NCBI GenBank assembly: GCA_032164295.1
Contig: JAJHTX010000011.1
Location: 682,001-746,000 of the forward strand
Direction: 5' to 3'
DNA: 64,000 bases
Origin: Inonotus obliquus
Taxonomy: Eukaryota > Basidiomycota > Agaricomycetes > Hymenochaetales > Hymenochaetaceae
Part shown: positions 37,342-49,810 of the stretch, piece after piece
Position numbering within the stretch: the stretch's first letter is position 1
Layout: each line of letters opens with the position of its first letter
Program-made: the position numbers and the translations under genes
Notes under the pieces: generated by a model
Databases searched by the model: none
What the model was told of the DNA's origin: nothing
Seen by the model: only the letters and a program-made list of their open reading frames with translations

Positions 37342-37715
37342 GGAAAAAGATTTCCATAGGCTAGAAGAGACATAAGAAAATAAGTTATAGTTGGAAGAGT
37401 GGAAGACAAGATCGAAAGAGAAATTGGTGTCGAACTATAACGTAGAGTCAGCGATAATCCACGCAGTTATGGAGCGCCAAAAATCATGGTATCATTATGA
37501 GATCGACAAAATGGACATTGATTTAGGTATAGTGACAACATGAGTGAACAGACCACAGTTCAATTCGAATAGTGTGAGGTTATAGTTGTTTATGAAAGAA
37601 CAGATGCAAGAGAAATTGAAATAATAAAATCGATGCCAAACGGAAAAGAGGAAACACATGGAAAATCAAAACTCTTTATAAAAGTACTCGCTTCCCCCGA
37701 CTCAAGCTCGAGTTA

Positions 37716-39258
37716 CTAGAAGAGCAGCTGTGGCTGCGTGCGCGCGCGCGTCTGCAACTGAGGTTCCGAAAACGATCGCTTAATGTGGAGGTGCGCCTGC
37801 TTCGTGGAAGGGTTGTGTCTAACGGGAGACGGAATTGAAGGTGCGCATGAGCAGCTTCGCATAATCGAATTTGACCCCGCCGGTAGGCCAACAGGAATAG
37901 GATTTAATCGAAACGTTGTAGGTGGAGATAACCTCGAGGAAGTCATTCGGGGTGAAAGTGTGTCGAGAGGTGATATGGGCGTTTGACCGAAGTTTGCGTC
38001 AGCGATACGTTCTTCTTCCAACCTGCGTCTCATCCCTTCAACTCTTCCTGCACCTGTCGAATCGGAAACGCCCGAGGCTAGACGGCGCCCGGCGACCGAA
38101 ACCCGTCCCACCCTACTCGTAGAAACGACCAAACCTAGACCTTCACCCGAACGCGCGTGCTGTCGCTCCAAACGAGGAGGCATGACAAAGAAAGGCCCGA
38201 AACGTGATTGCCTTAGCTGTTGCTCCAATCGAGGGGAGAGAAGAGCGCTGGAGCCTCCAACCGGTAGCGAGTTCTGTGTCTCTAAACGAGTAGGAGCGAC
38301 GGTAACTGATTCTGATTGCTCATTCCCACGGAGGGAGTCGACGCTGCAACTATTCCCGCATTGGGCGTCCTGTCGCTCCAAACGAGAAGGCATGACAAAG
38401 AAAGGCCCGAACCGTGATTGCCTTAGCTGTTGCTCCAATCGAGGGGAGAGAAGAGCGCTGGAGCCTCCAACCGGTTGCGAGTTCTGCGTCTCTAAGCGAG
38501 GAGAGATGTCCGATTCTGATTGCTCATTCCCAGGGAGGCAGTCGACGCTATATCGATCCCCGCCCTGCGCGTCCTGTCGTACCATTGGCGGAGGTAGAAC
38601 AATGCAATCATCCTCGTCATAGAACGTTTTACTACGGAGCATGTCAAAGCTGTAACAATTTCCGCATTGGGCGTTCTGTCGCTCCATGCGCGGCGGTGGA
38701 ACAATGCAGTCGTCCTCGTCATAGAACTTGTTACGAGGGAGGAAGTCGACGCTATAACGATCCCCGCCCTGCGCGTCCTGTCGTACCATTGGCGGAGGTA
38801 GAACAAAGCAATCGTCCTCGTCATAGAACGTGTTACGAGGGAGTATGTCAAAGCTGTAACAATTTCCGCATTGGGCGTTCTGTCGCTCCATGCGCGGCGG
38901 TGGAACAATGCAATCGTTTTCGTCATAAAAAATGTTGCCGCTTTTCGCCTTTGGTTCCACAGAAGTGCTCGATTCGATTATCGGAGAGTTTGGAAGAGAG
39001 TCGTAACCTCCGGATGAATCTCCGACGTTTGCAATCCATGAGAGAATACGTTGCGTGTCGAAACTCGTGAAAGAGATTTCAGGTAGGATTGTGGAAGAGG
39101 TATCGGAGTTGCTGGTCGAAGGAAAGGCTACTATAGACGAGATCGACATCGCTTGTGATTGCCTATGTTAAAATAATCAGTATTGAAGGAAATGGAAAGG
39201 TTATAATAACTGACCTTTCTGCAATCTTTGTGAAACGAGCTGACTTTAAGAAGTTCAT
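37716..39258 (-). CDS. Nested tandem-repeat protein of unknown function
   Basis: Two exons (39258-39215 and 39162-37716, joined by a 52-nt intron) give 496 aa starting MNFLKSARFTKIAERQ. Residues about 90-225 hold four 34-residue units with the core NxFYDEDDCIVPPPRMERQ, then AQCGNCYSFDxLP. They alternate between an RMERQNAQCGNCYSFD form and an MVRQDAQGGDRYSVD form. Two longer units of about 68-70 residues follow, each with PRLETQNS, GGSSALLSPRLEQQLRQSRF and GPFFVMP, and a RLERQDAQCGNSCSVD core shared with the short units. The tail is Arg/Ser/Pro-rich and contains KRSFSEP, a match to the 14-3-3 mode 1 motif. No family was recognised. There is no signal peptide or membrane segment, and it is probably disordered. 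Confidence 0.65.
38160..38573. repeat. Two tandem units of about 205-210 bp
   Basis: Copies run about 38160-38369 and 38370-38573. Both open with CTGTCGCTCCAAACGAG and share a long nearly identical stretch through the GAGAGAAGAGCGCTGGAGCC block. They differ by a 6-bp indel, in frame, and scattered substitutions. They encode the two long repeats of the repeat protein. Confidence 0.85.
38574..38940. repeat. 102-bp tandem repeats in alternating types (higher-order repeat)
   Basis: Three full units and one partial unit of 102 bp. Odd units open with CTGTCGTACCATTGGCGG and even units with CTGTCGCTCCATGCGCGG. First and third are more alike than neighbours are, as are second and fourth, so the amplified block was probably the 204-bp pair. 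They encode the 34-residue repeats. Confidence 0.85.
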
Positions 39259-40988
39259 ATTTGAACAGAGATTTGAGAAGTAATGTTATGAAGCGTGACT
39301 TGGAATGATGTGATGTGTGAAGGCTTGTAAGTTGTGCTAAAAAACCGGGCGCACCACGTCTAATTTATATCCATCGCAACTCTCGGTTCAGAATCGAAGA
39401 AGAAGTAGAACAATACATCCCAACCTTCCAACCCACCAACCTTCCGACACCTCTACACTGCAAGTCTTCCCTCCTCCCTGAATCCCTGTTCCGTATTTAC
39501 ATTCCAAGGAGGGGGGGTCGGCTATTGTACAAGCATAAGTCCGAATCGACAACGACTACAATAACAAATTGAAGTCATGTCCCGGAACGTCGCTGAGGCG
39601 ATCCATGTATGTAAGAGAGGACAGACCCTAAACATTGAAACATATGCAGAACATATGCAGAATGCATATGTCTCGCCTCAACATGTCAAATATACATGTA
39701 GTGCCGTGCATAGCCATAACCATCATTATCATCATAGGCAGTACTAGTGGCAGCGGAACCATCCTGCACTGCTGCAATTTGCAATTGTGCAAAACACAAA
39801 AGTATCGGTATCAATGACTTGCATCTACGAAGAACTCTAGTCCACATTGTCCAATCGACAGTAGTGATCACGAGTCCTTTTACACAACGTTCATGCTTAT
39901 CATTCCGAAATTTGCGTTCGCGTTCGTGTCGTCCACCAGCCTTCCTCTCAAAACAAAACAGGCCGTACAATAGTCTCCACCCATTCCAACCTCCAACCTC
40001 CATCCTAGTCCACATCCGTGCCAACACCGGTATCGGATCATCAAGATCAGCAAGATTAAGATTCGAGACACGACAGTGATGAGGAGAACAAAACAACAAA
40101 AACTCCACGGACCTAGATCCATCATCCAACCAACCAATCGAACCATATTATATTTTTGATTGTGGCTATACGTATGACCGTGGAGTGTAAAGTAAGGAAA
40201 GTAAGAAGTAAGGACGAACAGCAACGGCACTCAACTCAAGAAGCGAGGCGAGAAGACAAAAGACAAAAGGAGTGGAGTAAAGTGAAAGTGGGGCGAGTGT
40301 CGATCCTTATGATGGGCACAGCATTCATGGGATCAATTCATGGATCTACAGATCGATGACATCAATACAGTTGGACAAGCGAGTGATTATGTAATAATAA
40401 ACATGAAGTGATGCATCACGAAATTACGTAGATGGAAAGCCACTGAACTCCCTCAAGAAGAATAGGATTGTTGGTGCAATTATACCTGGTCTTGCTTATG
40501 ATCAGGCTGTCCAATAAAGAAGGTATCTATCGTTACATAATCGCTCGCTTATCGTGAATGGTGTATTCAAAATCAACTGCCTCGATGCACATGACTCTAT
40601 GCAGCTGTATATGCACCCTACCAGTAATATAATTATCAGTATCAGATAAATCAAAGACAGAGATAGATAATTAAATACAGAAGTAAGACGAAACGAGACG
40701 ATTTCTAGAGTACATACGGCTGACAGCCCGTGTATATGTGCGTGTAAAATTATAAATACAGTATCGGAGAGCAAGGTTATATGGATGAAAAGGAAAGGAA
40801 AAGATAGACGCGATAACCCGACGTATGTACGAAAAACGTCGAAAGGAGACTAGATAAGCACGTGTACGGGAGAATCGAGATGAACCGACAAGAGAAATCA
40901 CATGAGTCGTGAGGGATACGAGCGCAATCACATCGAATGACATAGCATATGGCCAAAAACCAACAGAGAAGAGGAAAGGAAAGGAAAA
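39259..40988. other. Intergenic region, no gene seen
   Basis: Promoter side of the repeat gene and 3' side of the second F-box gene. It includes a direct repeat of ACATATGCAGA near 39640-39665 and a G-run near 39516. Frames around 39686-40230 on both strands overlap and have no recognisable domain. Confidence 0.45.
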
Positions 40989-42569
40989 TTACGCAAGACA
41001 ATCAACAAACTCAACTTTTCCATCCAAAATCTTCGAAAGCAAATCAGCTCTATCCCATCTCAGCTCTTCGATATCATAACACTCAATCCTCAACACCTCA
41101 AACCTCTCAAAATCCAACATCATCTTCAACCTCTCCGCTAAAACTTCCATCCCAACCATATTGTTAAACCTACACCCGTAGAATGTCAGGCTAGAGAGTA
41201 AAGGCGGTAACGCCGCAGACGCAAACGTAGACGTAGACGAAGCCGTAGCTTGACCATCCGAATATTTGAACGACGAATAACAGCAATCATCAATCGCCAC
41301 ATGTCGAAGAAGCGGAAACTTCGATAACGAACGTAAAGCCATCAAAGCAATCGATAAATCCTCACAAACGAATCGTAAATCCCTCAACGAAGCGAATTGA
41401 TGTGTCCCAAGTCGACTTATAAGATCGACCACGTTGTCCAAGGCAACGCGTACGAAGAGTCTTTCCAAGTGTGGAAATACCAATCGAGGGACGATGAGGA
41501 CCCAAAATGTCGTATATGCACCTGGACTGGAACTGACCACCTCCAACGTTTCCAGTCCGGGTAACAGGATAGGTTCGTCGGAATGTCCAAACGCAATCGT
41601 TTCTCGATCCGATACGTTGAGGATGCGTAAGAATAAATGTCGTAGGGATGGTAACGGCGCATCGCTAAAGATCTCCGGTATCGTATTGACTTGACACGTT
41701 AAACTGAGATTCGTGATAGTGCTGGCTTGGAAACTAATAGGCAACACTCCAGATCCATGGAAAAGTCGTAAATTCGGTGCATGCCAAGCAGTGACATTGC
41801 ATAAAACGTCCAAGTCACTGTCCCATTTATATCGATGCAAGTAGAGACGTTGCAGAGAAGGTAACGAAACGATGTGTTGTTGGACTTCGTGCATGAGTTG
41901 GGAGATGGTACGACTGGGAGTGGACGTTATTCGTAATTCTTTCCATCGTTCTTGAACGGGAGCGAGGACACCCATAAGCTCTCGTAAATCCTCCTCCGAT
42001 AGGTCGCTTGCGAATCGAGTATGATCTTTCCCGTAGATAAGAATCGTAAGCAGGCAATTTTGCGACCGCTCGACCCATAATGCGACCTCCTCTTTCGGCA
42101 TACACGCATGTATGACGGACCATAGTTCAGGGCACGAAAGCGCCAAGAACCTGAACCGCCTACACACCTGAGACACGCGTTTGATCAAAAGATTCGAGCG
42201 CACAGAAGGGAGATTGATAGGTAGATTTGAAAGAGAATAATAAGCCGTTTTGAATATTGGAAGAAGCAATTCGTCTGGTAGGTTTTTTATCCCAGAGCGT
42301 TGCGGATGATGATAGAAATGATGATGAGATTCCATCTTTGCGGCAGAATGATTCGAAGCGACCAATTCAGCAAGGAGAGGGACGGCTTTGCCAAACTCGG
42401 AGGACAGAGCCTTAAGGTCGTCGATGTCAGCTGTGAGACCATTTGGCTCAAGGACAGTAGTTCTTATATATTACAAAAGAGAAGAGTAAGAGAACTGAAG
42501 CGAAAGAGGAAATTGAGATACGTACTCTGAGAGCATTACGTCCTGAGGCAAGAGGATATCTTCAGACAT
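40989..42569 (-). CDS. F-box/leucine-rich repeat protein
   Basis: Two exons (42569-42526 and 42462-40989) give 505 aa starting MSEDILLPQDVMLSE. A helical N-terminal part (LKALSSEFGKAVPLLAELVA) precedes an F-box starting IKNLPDELLLPIFKTAYY, then VSQVCRRFRFLALSCPELW. The rest is irregular LRRs such as LPSLRHLFLRIL, LPGLETLEVVSS and FPHLERLFVRVAL. This is the standard mushroom F-box layout, presumed to link Skp1-Cul1 ubiquitin ligase to an unknown target. The small first exon was added because the splice (GAG/GTACGT ... ATAAG/A) keeps the frame and supplies a real ATG, which the long frame alone lacks. Confidence 0.75.
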
Positions 42570-44410
42570 TGTTAAGAAGCACGATGAATCCAGATTTGGA
42601 AGTCAATACGTAGGACTGATGTGGGTGAGTGGCAGACGAGGAAGACGAAGGATGGTATGGTCGAAAGTCGAGAGAAAGGAGGCTATAGGGGGAGCATGAA
42701 TGAGATGAGATGGCTAAGTAAAATAGGTCTGCGAGTTGAAATAAATTGCCGATTATCATTGGTCTAGATTCAGTTCCATTCAGTTCCAGGCTTTTCAATC
42801 CCCGCCCGACATCGCCCGGCCCTCAATCTGACTTTTCTAAATTCAATTCAAAGTTCACACGGTATCCCTGTCTCCTTCTCATTCCTATCTAGATTTCTTC
42901 TAGATTCTAGACGACGTGGTTCCGTATGAATGGACTCGGGTCGAGACTGGACCCGGAATATTGTAAGTATTTTAGGTTCCAAGCTGTCACTCAAACTTGG
43001 TAAGATTCTTACCCCCACGTGGCTCTAGCTGGCCAGCGCTGTACGTGTCCGATTGGCATCGGCATCGGGACATTCGAGCTCTTACGGCAATCCGGGATTT
43101 ATAACATATGCCATTAAACATTACACTACATACAGTGAGCATACACGCTCCGACTCATGCATATGCTTCCGACTGCTCGACACCAGTCGACACCATATCG
43201 TAGAAACTCGGTCAGCTACTACAACTACCAGGAAAGCTTATCGCCGTTTCGTTCAGACCTAGTAAGCAAATTGACTTCACGCGACACATGCAAAGCTATT
43301 CAATGCTCATGCTCGATAAAGGAGTATCGCCTGCTTTCTCTATATGGATTCGCCGCACCAGGAAGGCGGTCTATCTCGTTCTTGTCCCTCCCCGTTGATC
43401 ATCGTGTTCCTCATGTGATGATGCGTTCCAGTCATTCTTCGTCCAACGATACGTAAGTACCTTTACCCGATGAATAACCCTCTGAGTAAGATCTCTTTTT
43501 TTGAGTTCAGTTCGGATGATAGATGAGAGCCTATGAGACTTTGCCCGCGAATTACCCGTACAGGAATATTGATGCCTGCTGCGGATTCGGAATTAGCGAA
43601 CCATGAGTCGACGAGCTGAAACTGTATCAGGACGATGCGCACGTTTGAACGAGCGCTACTTCTACTACCGTGCTAAATTTGACTCGGATCGTATCAGCCA
43701 GTCGCGTATGGTTCGCATTCGCGTACTAACGTTAAATTATCTTGCTAAGTAGGAGGTATTGGTATTGGTATTGATATTGATACTAACTCGTATTGGTGAT
43801 TGGAGAAAAGGTGATAGGTAAGCATGCGTACGGCCATACGCGTGATCTGGACTCTGAACGTCTGAACGTAATGCCGCTGTTCTGACACAAATGTATGGTC
43901 TAGATCTCTTTGGATTGGATTGGACTCGATCGACTCGATCGAGTTAGACGGGAGAAAAGTTGATTCTGGGGACCGTTTCAGGTCTTCGAAGACGGAGACG
44001 TCTTACAAGAATGAACATGAACAGGTATACCCTCGTATAGAGTGTGAACCACAATTACAACTGTTCAGCAGCCGCAGCCCCTCAGCGCTTTGTTTGTTTG
44101 ATCGGAAGTTTTTCACCGCTTGCTCGAGACCACCAATCACCAATCACCGATAGTAGGTTGCATTCGCATCGTATTTCGAAGTACCGTCCACGTCTGCATT
44201 CGGAGTCCGGCCATTCTCCTTTCACTCTCGAAAGTTCCGAGTCTCTCAGGTCGGGGATTCGAGGGTCGAGGTCGAGATCATAATAGATCATGAGACTGTA
44301 AATTGACACGATTGGCATCTTCACATCCTCGAGGAACTCACTCTCGAAGAACTCCGACTCAGTCAATACAATTCACTGGCAGTGGGAGACTTGGTCTTAA
44401 TTGCTTTTAT

Positions 44411-44485
44411 GCTTCTACATCTTCTTCACCTTCTGCATCTTCTATATCTTCTATATCTTCTGCGTCTTCTACGTCTTCTACTCGC
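44411..44485. repeat. Short array of 9-bp TCTTCTNNN units
   Basis: About eight loosely matched 9-bp units (CATCTTCTA and CGTCTTCTA variants) in a pyrimidine-rich strand. They lie inside a plus frame rich in serine, which is best explained by the repeat itself. Confidence 0.7.
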
Positions 44486-44894
44486 TACTCGCTAATTACC
44501 CGACACCGGAGAAGGGAAGCTTGAAGGCTGAAGCTTCTGTTATAATGTTACTGGATTGGTAAATTGGTCACGGTGATGATGGTGACTTGAATACATCGAA
44601 GATACTGTAATTACTCACACTATCAAGAGAAGGTTCAAGGTAGGAGGTAAGTACTAGTGTTCCTTTCCCCGATAGACCTTGCTCACCGATGCTTCGTATC
44701 AATCATGATCAGATAGTCAGATACGCATGTTAACGCCGTTTATGGCTCTCGGAGTCGGCCTTAGGCTAGGATCTGGGGCGCATCATAGCAGAGAGCACTG
44801 GAAACTCTCGGATTCTTTACTGTACCCACTTCTAGAATCCTCGATCCTCCCGTGTGGCTATGGTTCACGTATATCTACAGCATGGGGGCCGAAA

Positions 44895-44906
44895 GGGGGG
44901 GGGGGG
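44895..44906. repeat. Homopolymer run of 12 G
   Basis: Twelve consecutive G residues in intergenic sequence. Such a run is a common place for sequencing and assembly length errors. Confidence 0.85.
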
Positions 44907-45624
44907 TCAAGCCCGTCCTTACTATTACTGTCACGGTCGTCTCGAAGATCTGATTACATACCGTTCTAAAGTATTATTCGTCTTCCCATCATCTTTACAA
45001 ATACTTACGAAATAGCATATCCTGCCCACCCCGAAGCTTGAGGGCTGAATTTCCGACTCGACTCCCGAGCCGTCATCCATGACGTCGGCTTTTTAGTAAT
45101 ACTGTTAGATAATCAGATGATCTAGTTTTTGACGGATTCGGGTTCACTTTCTTTCATCCTGATCATCCATGTATTGAATGAAGAAAGTTGCATACAACGT
45201 ATACGAGTTTGGTGTGATGTGGCTGCAACCAATTGATGAGTTCTGGTGTATTTCAACCGTGTTTTATCCTTGCTAAAATATTATATGATGCGTATTCTTC
45301 GAAAGATACGGATGGGTAAGCCAAAGGGGACTCGTTCCTATCGACCAAGATGCTTAATAAAGATTTTTTCTTTTTATCTTTATTACACCAGGTAGATCCT
45401 CTGCGCTCAGTGCTAGTACTATTTCTCCGCCTGTCTGTAATAGTGGCGAGCCGTAGATACATCGTATCCCTGAGAGGTGTCGCGGAGGTTGAAGCGTCGA
45501 TCATTTTATACCATAATGAGGCCGTGACGAGATGTAACAATCTTGTGACGTGCGTAAATCGGCGTGTCGTGTCAAGTTTCCAGTTCCACGTCCACACCTT
45601 TCTCTAACTCGTATCCGTTTATCA

Positions 45625-48600
45625 ATGGCTTCACCAGCCCAACAGCTTCCGCCAGGGTGGACAGCAGAATGGTAAAAGCAAAAATAAACCTCTGTACTGC
45701 TTTGTGTTTGATGCTGACTGCAATATCAGGGACGCTAACAATCAGAGATATTTGTTTATTGGTGAGAAGCACACAATCGCGTCGCGAAAGATGGTTTTAA
45801 CGAACTAATGTTATTGTGAAATGTAGAGGCTGCGACTGGTCACACCCAATGGGAAGTACCTGGGCAGCCAGCTGGAGGTTCTCCACCTCCAGTTGCAGGT
45901 GCTCTCGGAGGCGCTCATGCAGCTGGACACACAAAACGTCGACAATATGCAGCTGGTCAAACACAAGCTTATTACGGAAACGTGGACGCGTATACAGCCG
46001 ATCAAGGATATATGGCGCCCACTCCGCCAGCACCCGGTTTAGGCGTACAGCCAGCTCCTGCTGCACCTACTCCACAACTTTTCACACCCGGCCTTGCTGC
46101 TGAAAGTCAAAGTCAATTCCCTGGTACTCAAACGCAGCAATTTGGAGCCCAGCCGGAATACATTAATGCACCTCAGACTGCTCAGCCCGGGTATCAGCAG
46201 CAGATGGGTGCGGTTACGGATCAGTTTGGGCAAATGGGTCTTGGCGCGGGTCAGAAACCCTTCGCGCTTTATACGACGAATTTGCTTACTGCACCTCCCG
46301 ACCCGCGAGAGTTGCTTTTGCCGCCTCCAGAGGTTCGACTCCCTCCAAACGCTTGTGTTTCACCGTCACCCTATGCGAATGCAGACCCGTCGTATCAACG
46401 CTGTACGATTAATGCGGTTCCTACGACAGAAGCACTGCTCAAGAAGTCCAAATTACCGTTCGGATTGATACTTACACCTTATCGGTCTTTGAAAGAGGGA
46501 GATCCCCCCGTCCCTCTTGTGACAGACACTGTCATTGCTCGTTGTCGTCGATGCAGGACTTATATCAATCCCTTCGTTCAATTTATTGATGGTGGCAATC
46601 GCTGGCGTTGTACACTTTGTGGAATGTCTAATGAAGTTCCGCAATTATTCGATTGGGATCAAGAAAAGAATCAGCCAGCGGACCGATGGGCTCGAGCGGA
46701 GCTGAACCACTCTGTTGTGGAATTTGTTGCGCCAGCGGAATATATGGTCCGCCCACCTCAGCCTGTTTTCTACTGTTTCCTTATCGACGTGAGCCATGCT
46801 GCTGTATCATCTGGGATGGTCGCAACGGCTTGTAGGACTTTGCTGGAGACCCTCGACAGGATTCCGGACGAAGATAATCGAACGAAAGTTGCAATTATCT
46901 GTTTTGATGTTGCGTTGCATTTCTTCTCGATGACGGTGCGTGCTTCAATTTTCAGGTGGAGTTCTTATAGACAGCTTATGGTACTTTTGTAGCCTGATTC
47001 GACAGATGCGACGATGTTGGTTGTTTCCGACTTGGATGATGTCTATCTCCCGAAGCCGAATGATCTCCTTGTGAATCTTACGGAGGCGCGTGCTTCAATC
47101 GAGGCTCTTCTGGGTCGTTTGGGTGAAATGTTCCAAGAATCTCATACTGTCGGGAGCGCATTAGGACCAGCTTTGCAAGCCGGGTACAAACTAATTGTAA
47201 GTGATGATTGAATTTTTTTTCGCTTGATGTCGAATGCTAATGCTTTCGTACCAATAGTCGGCCGTCGGCGGCAAGCTCGTCGTCTTAGCTTCTAGTCTAC
47301 CAAGTTTAGGCGCTGGCGCCTTGAAAAATCGGGAGGATCCGAAAATCCTTGGAACCGCGAAGGTTTGATATATACAGAATCTTGATTGTGTTTATGCTAA
47401 TAATGACCGTAGGAGTCGAGTCTCTTGCAGCCTGCTTCGTCATTCTACAAGACATTTGCAATTGACTGTTCTCGGGCACAGGTCTCTGTCGATATGTTCC
47501 TTTTCAGCGCTTCCTACCAAGATGTTGCAACTTTGTGTAAGCGAAACATCATGTGTTGCGAAATAGTTGTTGACTATTCTGAGAACAGCCTGCCTTCCGC
47601 ACTATACTTCTGGCCAGACGTATTTTTATCCTGCATTCAATGCCGCAAAATCAGAAGACGCTATTAAGTTCGCTCATGAGTTCAGCGAGGTGATCTCAAT
47701 GCCTATCATGCTTGAAGCTGTCATGAGAGTGCGAGCCACCAGAGGTTTGTTCAGAACATCATTCTTTCCCCTTTGGTTGTTCTCAATCCTCCCTTTCAGG
47801 GCTGCGTATGGCATCCTTCCATGGTAATTTCTTCGTACGATCGACAGACCTTCTTGCTATGCCCGCGGTGCCACAAGATCAATCATACGCAATCGAGATT
47901 CAGATTGAGGAGACTATCACCCAGCCGTTTGTCGTTTTCCAGACTGCGATTCTCCATAGCACTTGCACAGGTACGTTTACATGGTGCTGCTATCGTTTTT
48001 TAAGCTACTTGAACACTGACGTCTTGTAGGCGAGCGTCGAATTCGTGTCGTCACACAAGCGTTGCCTACAACAACAAACTTGTCTGAGGTTTACGCCTCA
48101 GCCGACCAAGTTGCAATTGCGACCCTGTTATCCAACAAAGCGGTTGAGCGTTCGCTCTCGCACAAGCTCGAAGACGCCCGAGACGCCTTAATCAACAAAG
48201 TTGTTGAGATTCTCTCGACGTACAAGAGCAGTATGACAGCGGCGGGTTCCGGCGCAAGCGCTCAGCTTGCTGTTTCGGAAAACTTAAAGATGTTGCCTGT
48301 TCTTTGTCTTGGATTGTTAAAAAATGTACGTCCCTGCCTCTTCTGTGCTTGTGTGATACCTATGGTGAGCTGATAATTGATTCTTTTGTAGGTCGGGATT
48401 CGGCAAAGCGCTCAGATCCCACCAGATTTGCGAGCTTACTCACAAGCCTTGCTTACTTCTCTTCCATCACAATTATTAGTTCCTTATATCTATCCAAACT
48501 TTTATTCACTGCATAATATGCCACCTGAGGTTCGTCTAACCTCCGCTCACCTCTCCGAACTGGTCTAACAAACTAATTCTTGATAGTGTGGAACTGTAGG

Positions 48601-49212
48601 TGAAAATGGTCTGATCTTGCCACCGCCGCTTCCGCCTACATCGGAACGCCTCGAACGTCACGGCCTCTTCTTGATTGAAGATGGCCAGACGATCTTCCTT
48701 TGGATAGGCCGAGACGCCGTTCCTCAGCTCGTCATGGATGTCTTCAGCCTTCCTTCGTACGATCAACTTCGAGGTGGAAAGGTACGTTCCCCATCCGCAT
48801 TTCACACCATCTCTTGTCGCTAAAACCCAATATCTCCTACTCCTCCCTTCTCCTTTTCTTTCCCCCTTCATTTACCAACCAGACAACCCTCCCTCTCCTC
48901 GACAACCCCTTCTCCCGACGCGTCAACGCCATCATCTCCAAGATCCGCGAAATGCGAAGAGGTCCATATTGGCCACATCTTTACGTCGTCAAAGAAGATG
49001 GGGAACCTCCTCTGAGACTTTGGGCTTTAAGTTGTCTTGTACAAGATCGTGCGGATGTTATGCCTAGTTATCAACAGTTTATTTCTCAGTTGAAAGATAA
49101 GGTGCGTTTTTTTTGTATTTGTTTCACTTCACTTCGCTGTGATGGTTGATGGTTGAGACTGATGTGATTTCTTACGCCCTGTTTTATTTAGGTGAATGGA
49201 TCGAGTTATTAG
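45625..49212 (+). CDS. SEC24: COPII coat cargo adaptor Sec24 with N-terminal WW domain
   Basis: Sec24 selects cargo in the inner COPII coat at ER exit sites. Exons begin 45625-45671, 45730-45761, 45827-46935, 46993-47196, 47258-47362, 47413-47536, 47589-47744 and 47800-47970, with more to the stop at 49212. Sec24 hallmarks are the zinc finger [11 protein letters not shown]...WRCTLC, trunk pieces ([29 protein letters not shown]), [37 protein letters not shown], a helical part, and a gelsolin-like end ([19 protein letters not shown]) finishing VNGSSY. Unusually, residues 8-38 form a complete WW domain ([20 protein letters not shown] then [10 protein letters not shown], with W12, Y23, W35 and P38) encoded across the first three exons, before the usual Pro/Gln-rich N-terminal tail. 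All splices keep frame. Confidence 0.93.
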
Positions 49213-49810
49213 AGTGCAGTCTAAAGCTTTCCCGGCCTGGAATTTGTTGTCTTGCTGGGTATAGTCGTTGCATGTAAATCGCTTTCTTACAGTGCCTTCC
49301 TCTTTTCTTTCTTTCAATATAAATGTTCGATATCGATTTGACTTGCTCGGATCGGGAGCGTAAAGAGTCTGTGATGAGTGGTAATGTTTCGAGTCGGACG
49401 TCGCATTTACTTTGCGGGTGGCTTGACTACTCAGTAGCCACTGCATTCTCCGTCCGAAGCTCACTATCTTGTCCATGCATGATTCGCGAGCACATCGATA
49501 CCATCATGATCAATACCACACGAATGCCCGTATATGCAGATTGCAATGACCCTTTTTTATGAATTAGCAAAAAAAGGTCGCTGATAAAAAGGAGAAATTA
49601 CATTCGACAAGGTATGTAACAATATGTAACACAGCATCAGTCTGAGAATAAAAAAATGCAACTTGTAGAAAGTTATGAAAATAAGAGAAAAAGAAGAAAT
49701 GTTATTCCGAATCCAATATGTAAAAGAACCGTGCAAAAAAAAGTCATTTCATCCATCTTCATCTACTTACTACCCCAAACCAGATGGATGTATTCCCTTC
49801 TGTCTCGAAC
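49213..49810. other. Convergent 3' region, SEC24 and ELYS-like gene
   Basis: About 600 bp of A-rich sequence that should hold both 3' UTRs. No coding sequence was recognised. Confidence 0.45.

Larger units (their letters stand above)
42570..45624. other. 3 kb intergenic region with simple repeats
   Basis: No protein gene was recognised. The stretch contains a TTGGTA/TTGATA hexamer run near 43750-43785, GATCGACTC repeats near 43925-43940, a 9-bp TCTTCT-based array at about 44411-44485 and a 12-G run. It should carry the promoters of the divergent F-box gene and SEC24. Confidence 0.45.

Noticed and set aside
38160..38940. Regularly spaced repeats that could suggest a CRISPR-like array
   Set aside because: The units are directly adjacent without unique spacers and lie in a eukaryotic coding exon. 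They are protein-coding tandem repeats.
38182..39070. Plus-strand frames of 146 and 218 codons opposite the repeat protein
   Set aside because: They are antisense shadows produced by 102-bp repeats that are a multiple of three. The minus-strand frame is longer, starts at an ATG with a matching upstream exon, and covers all repeats.
45253..45597. 114-codon minus-strand frame just upstream of SEC24
   Set aside because: It has a non-ATG start, no domain, and lies in the SEC24 promoter.
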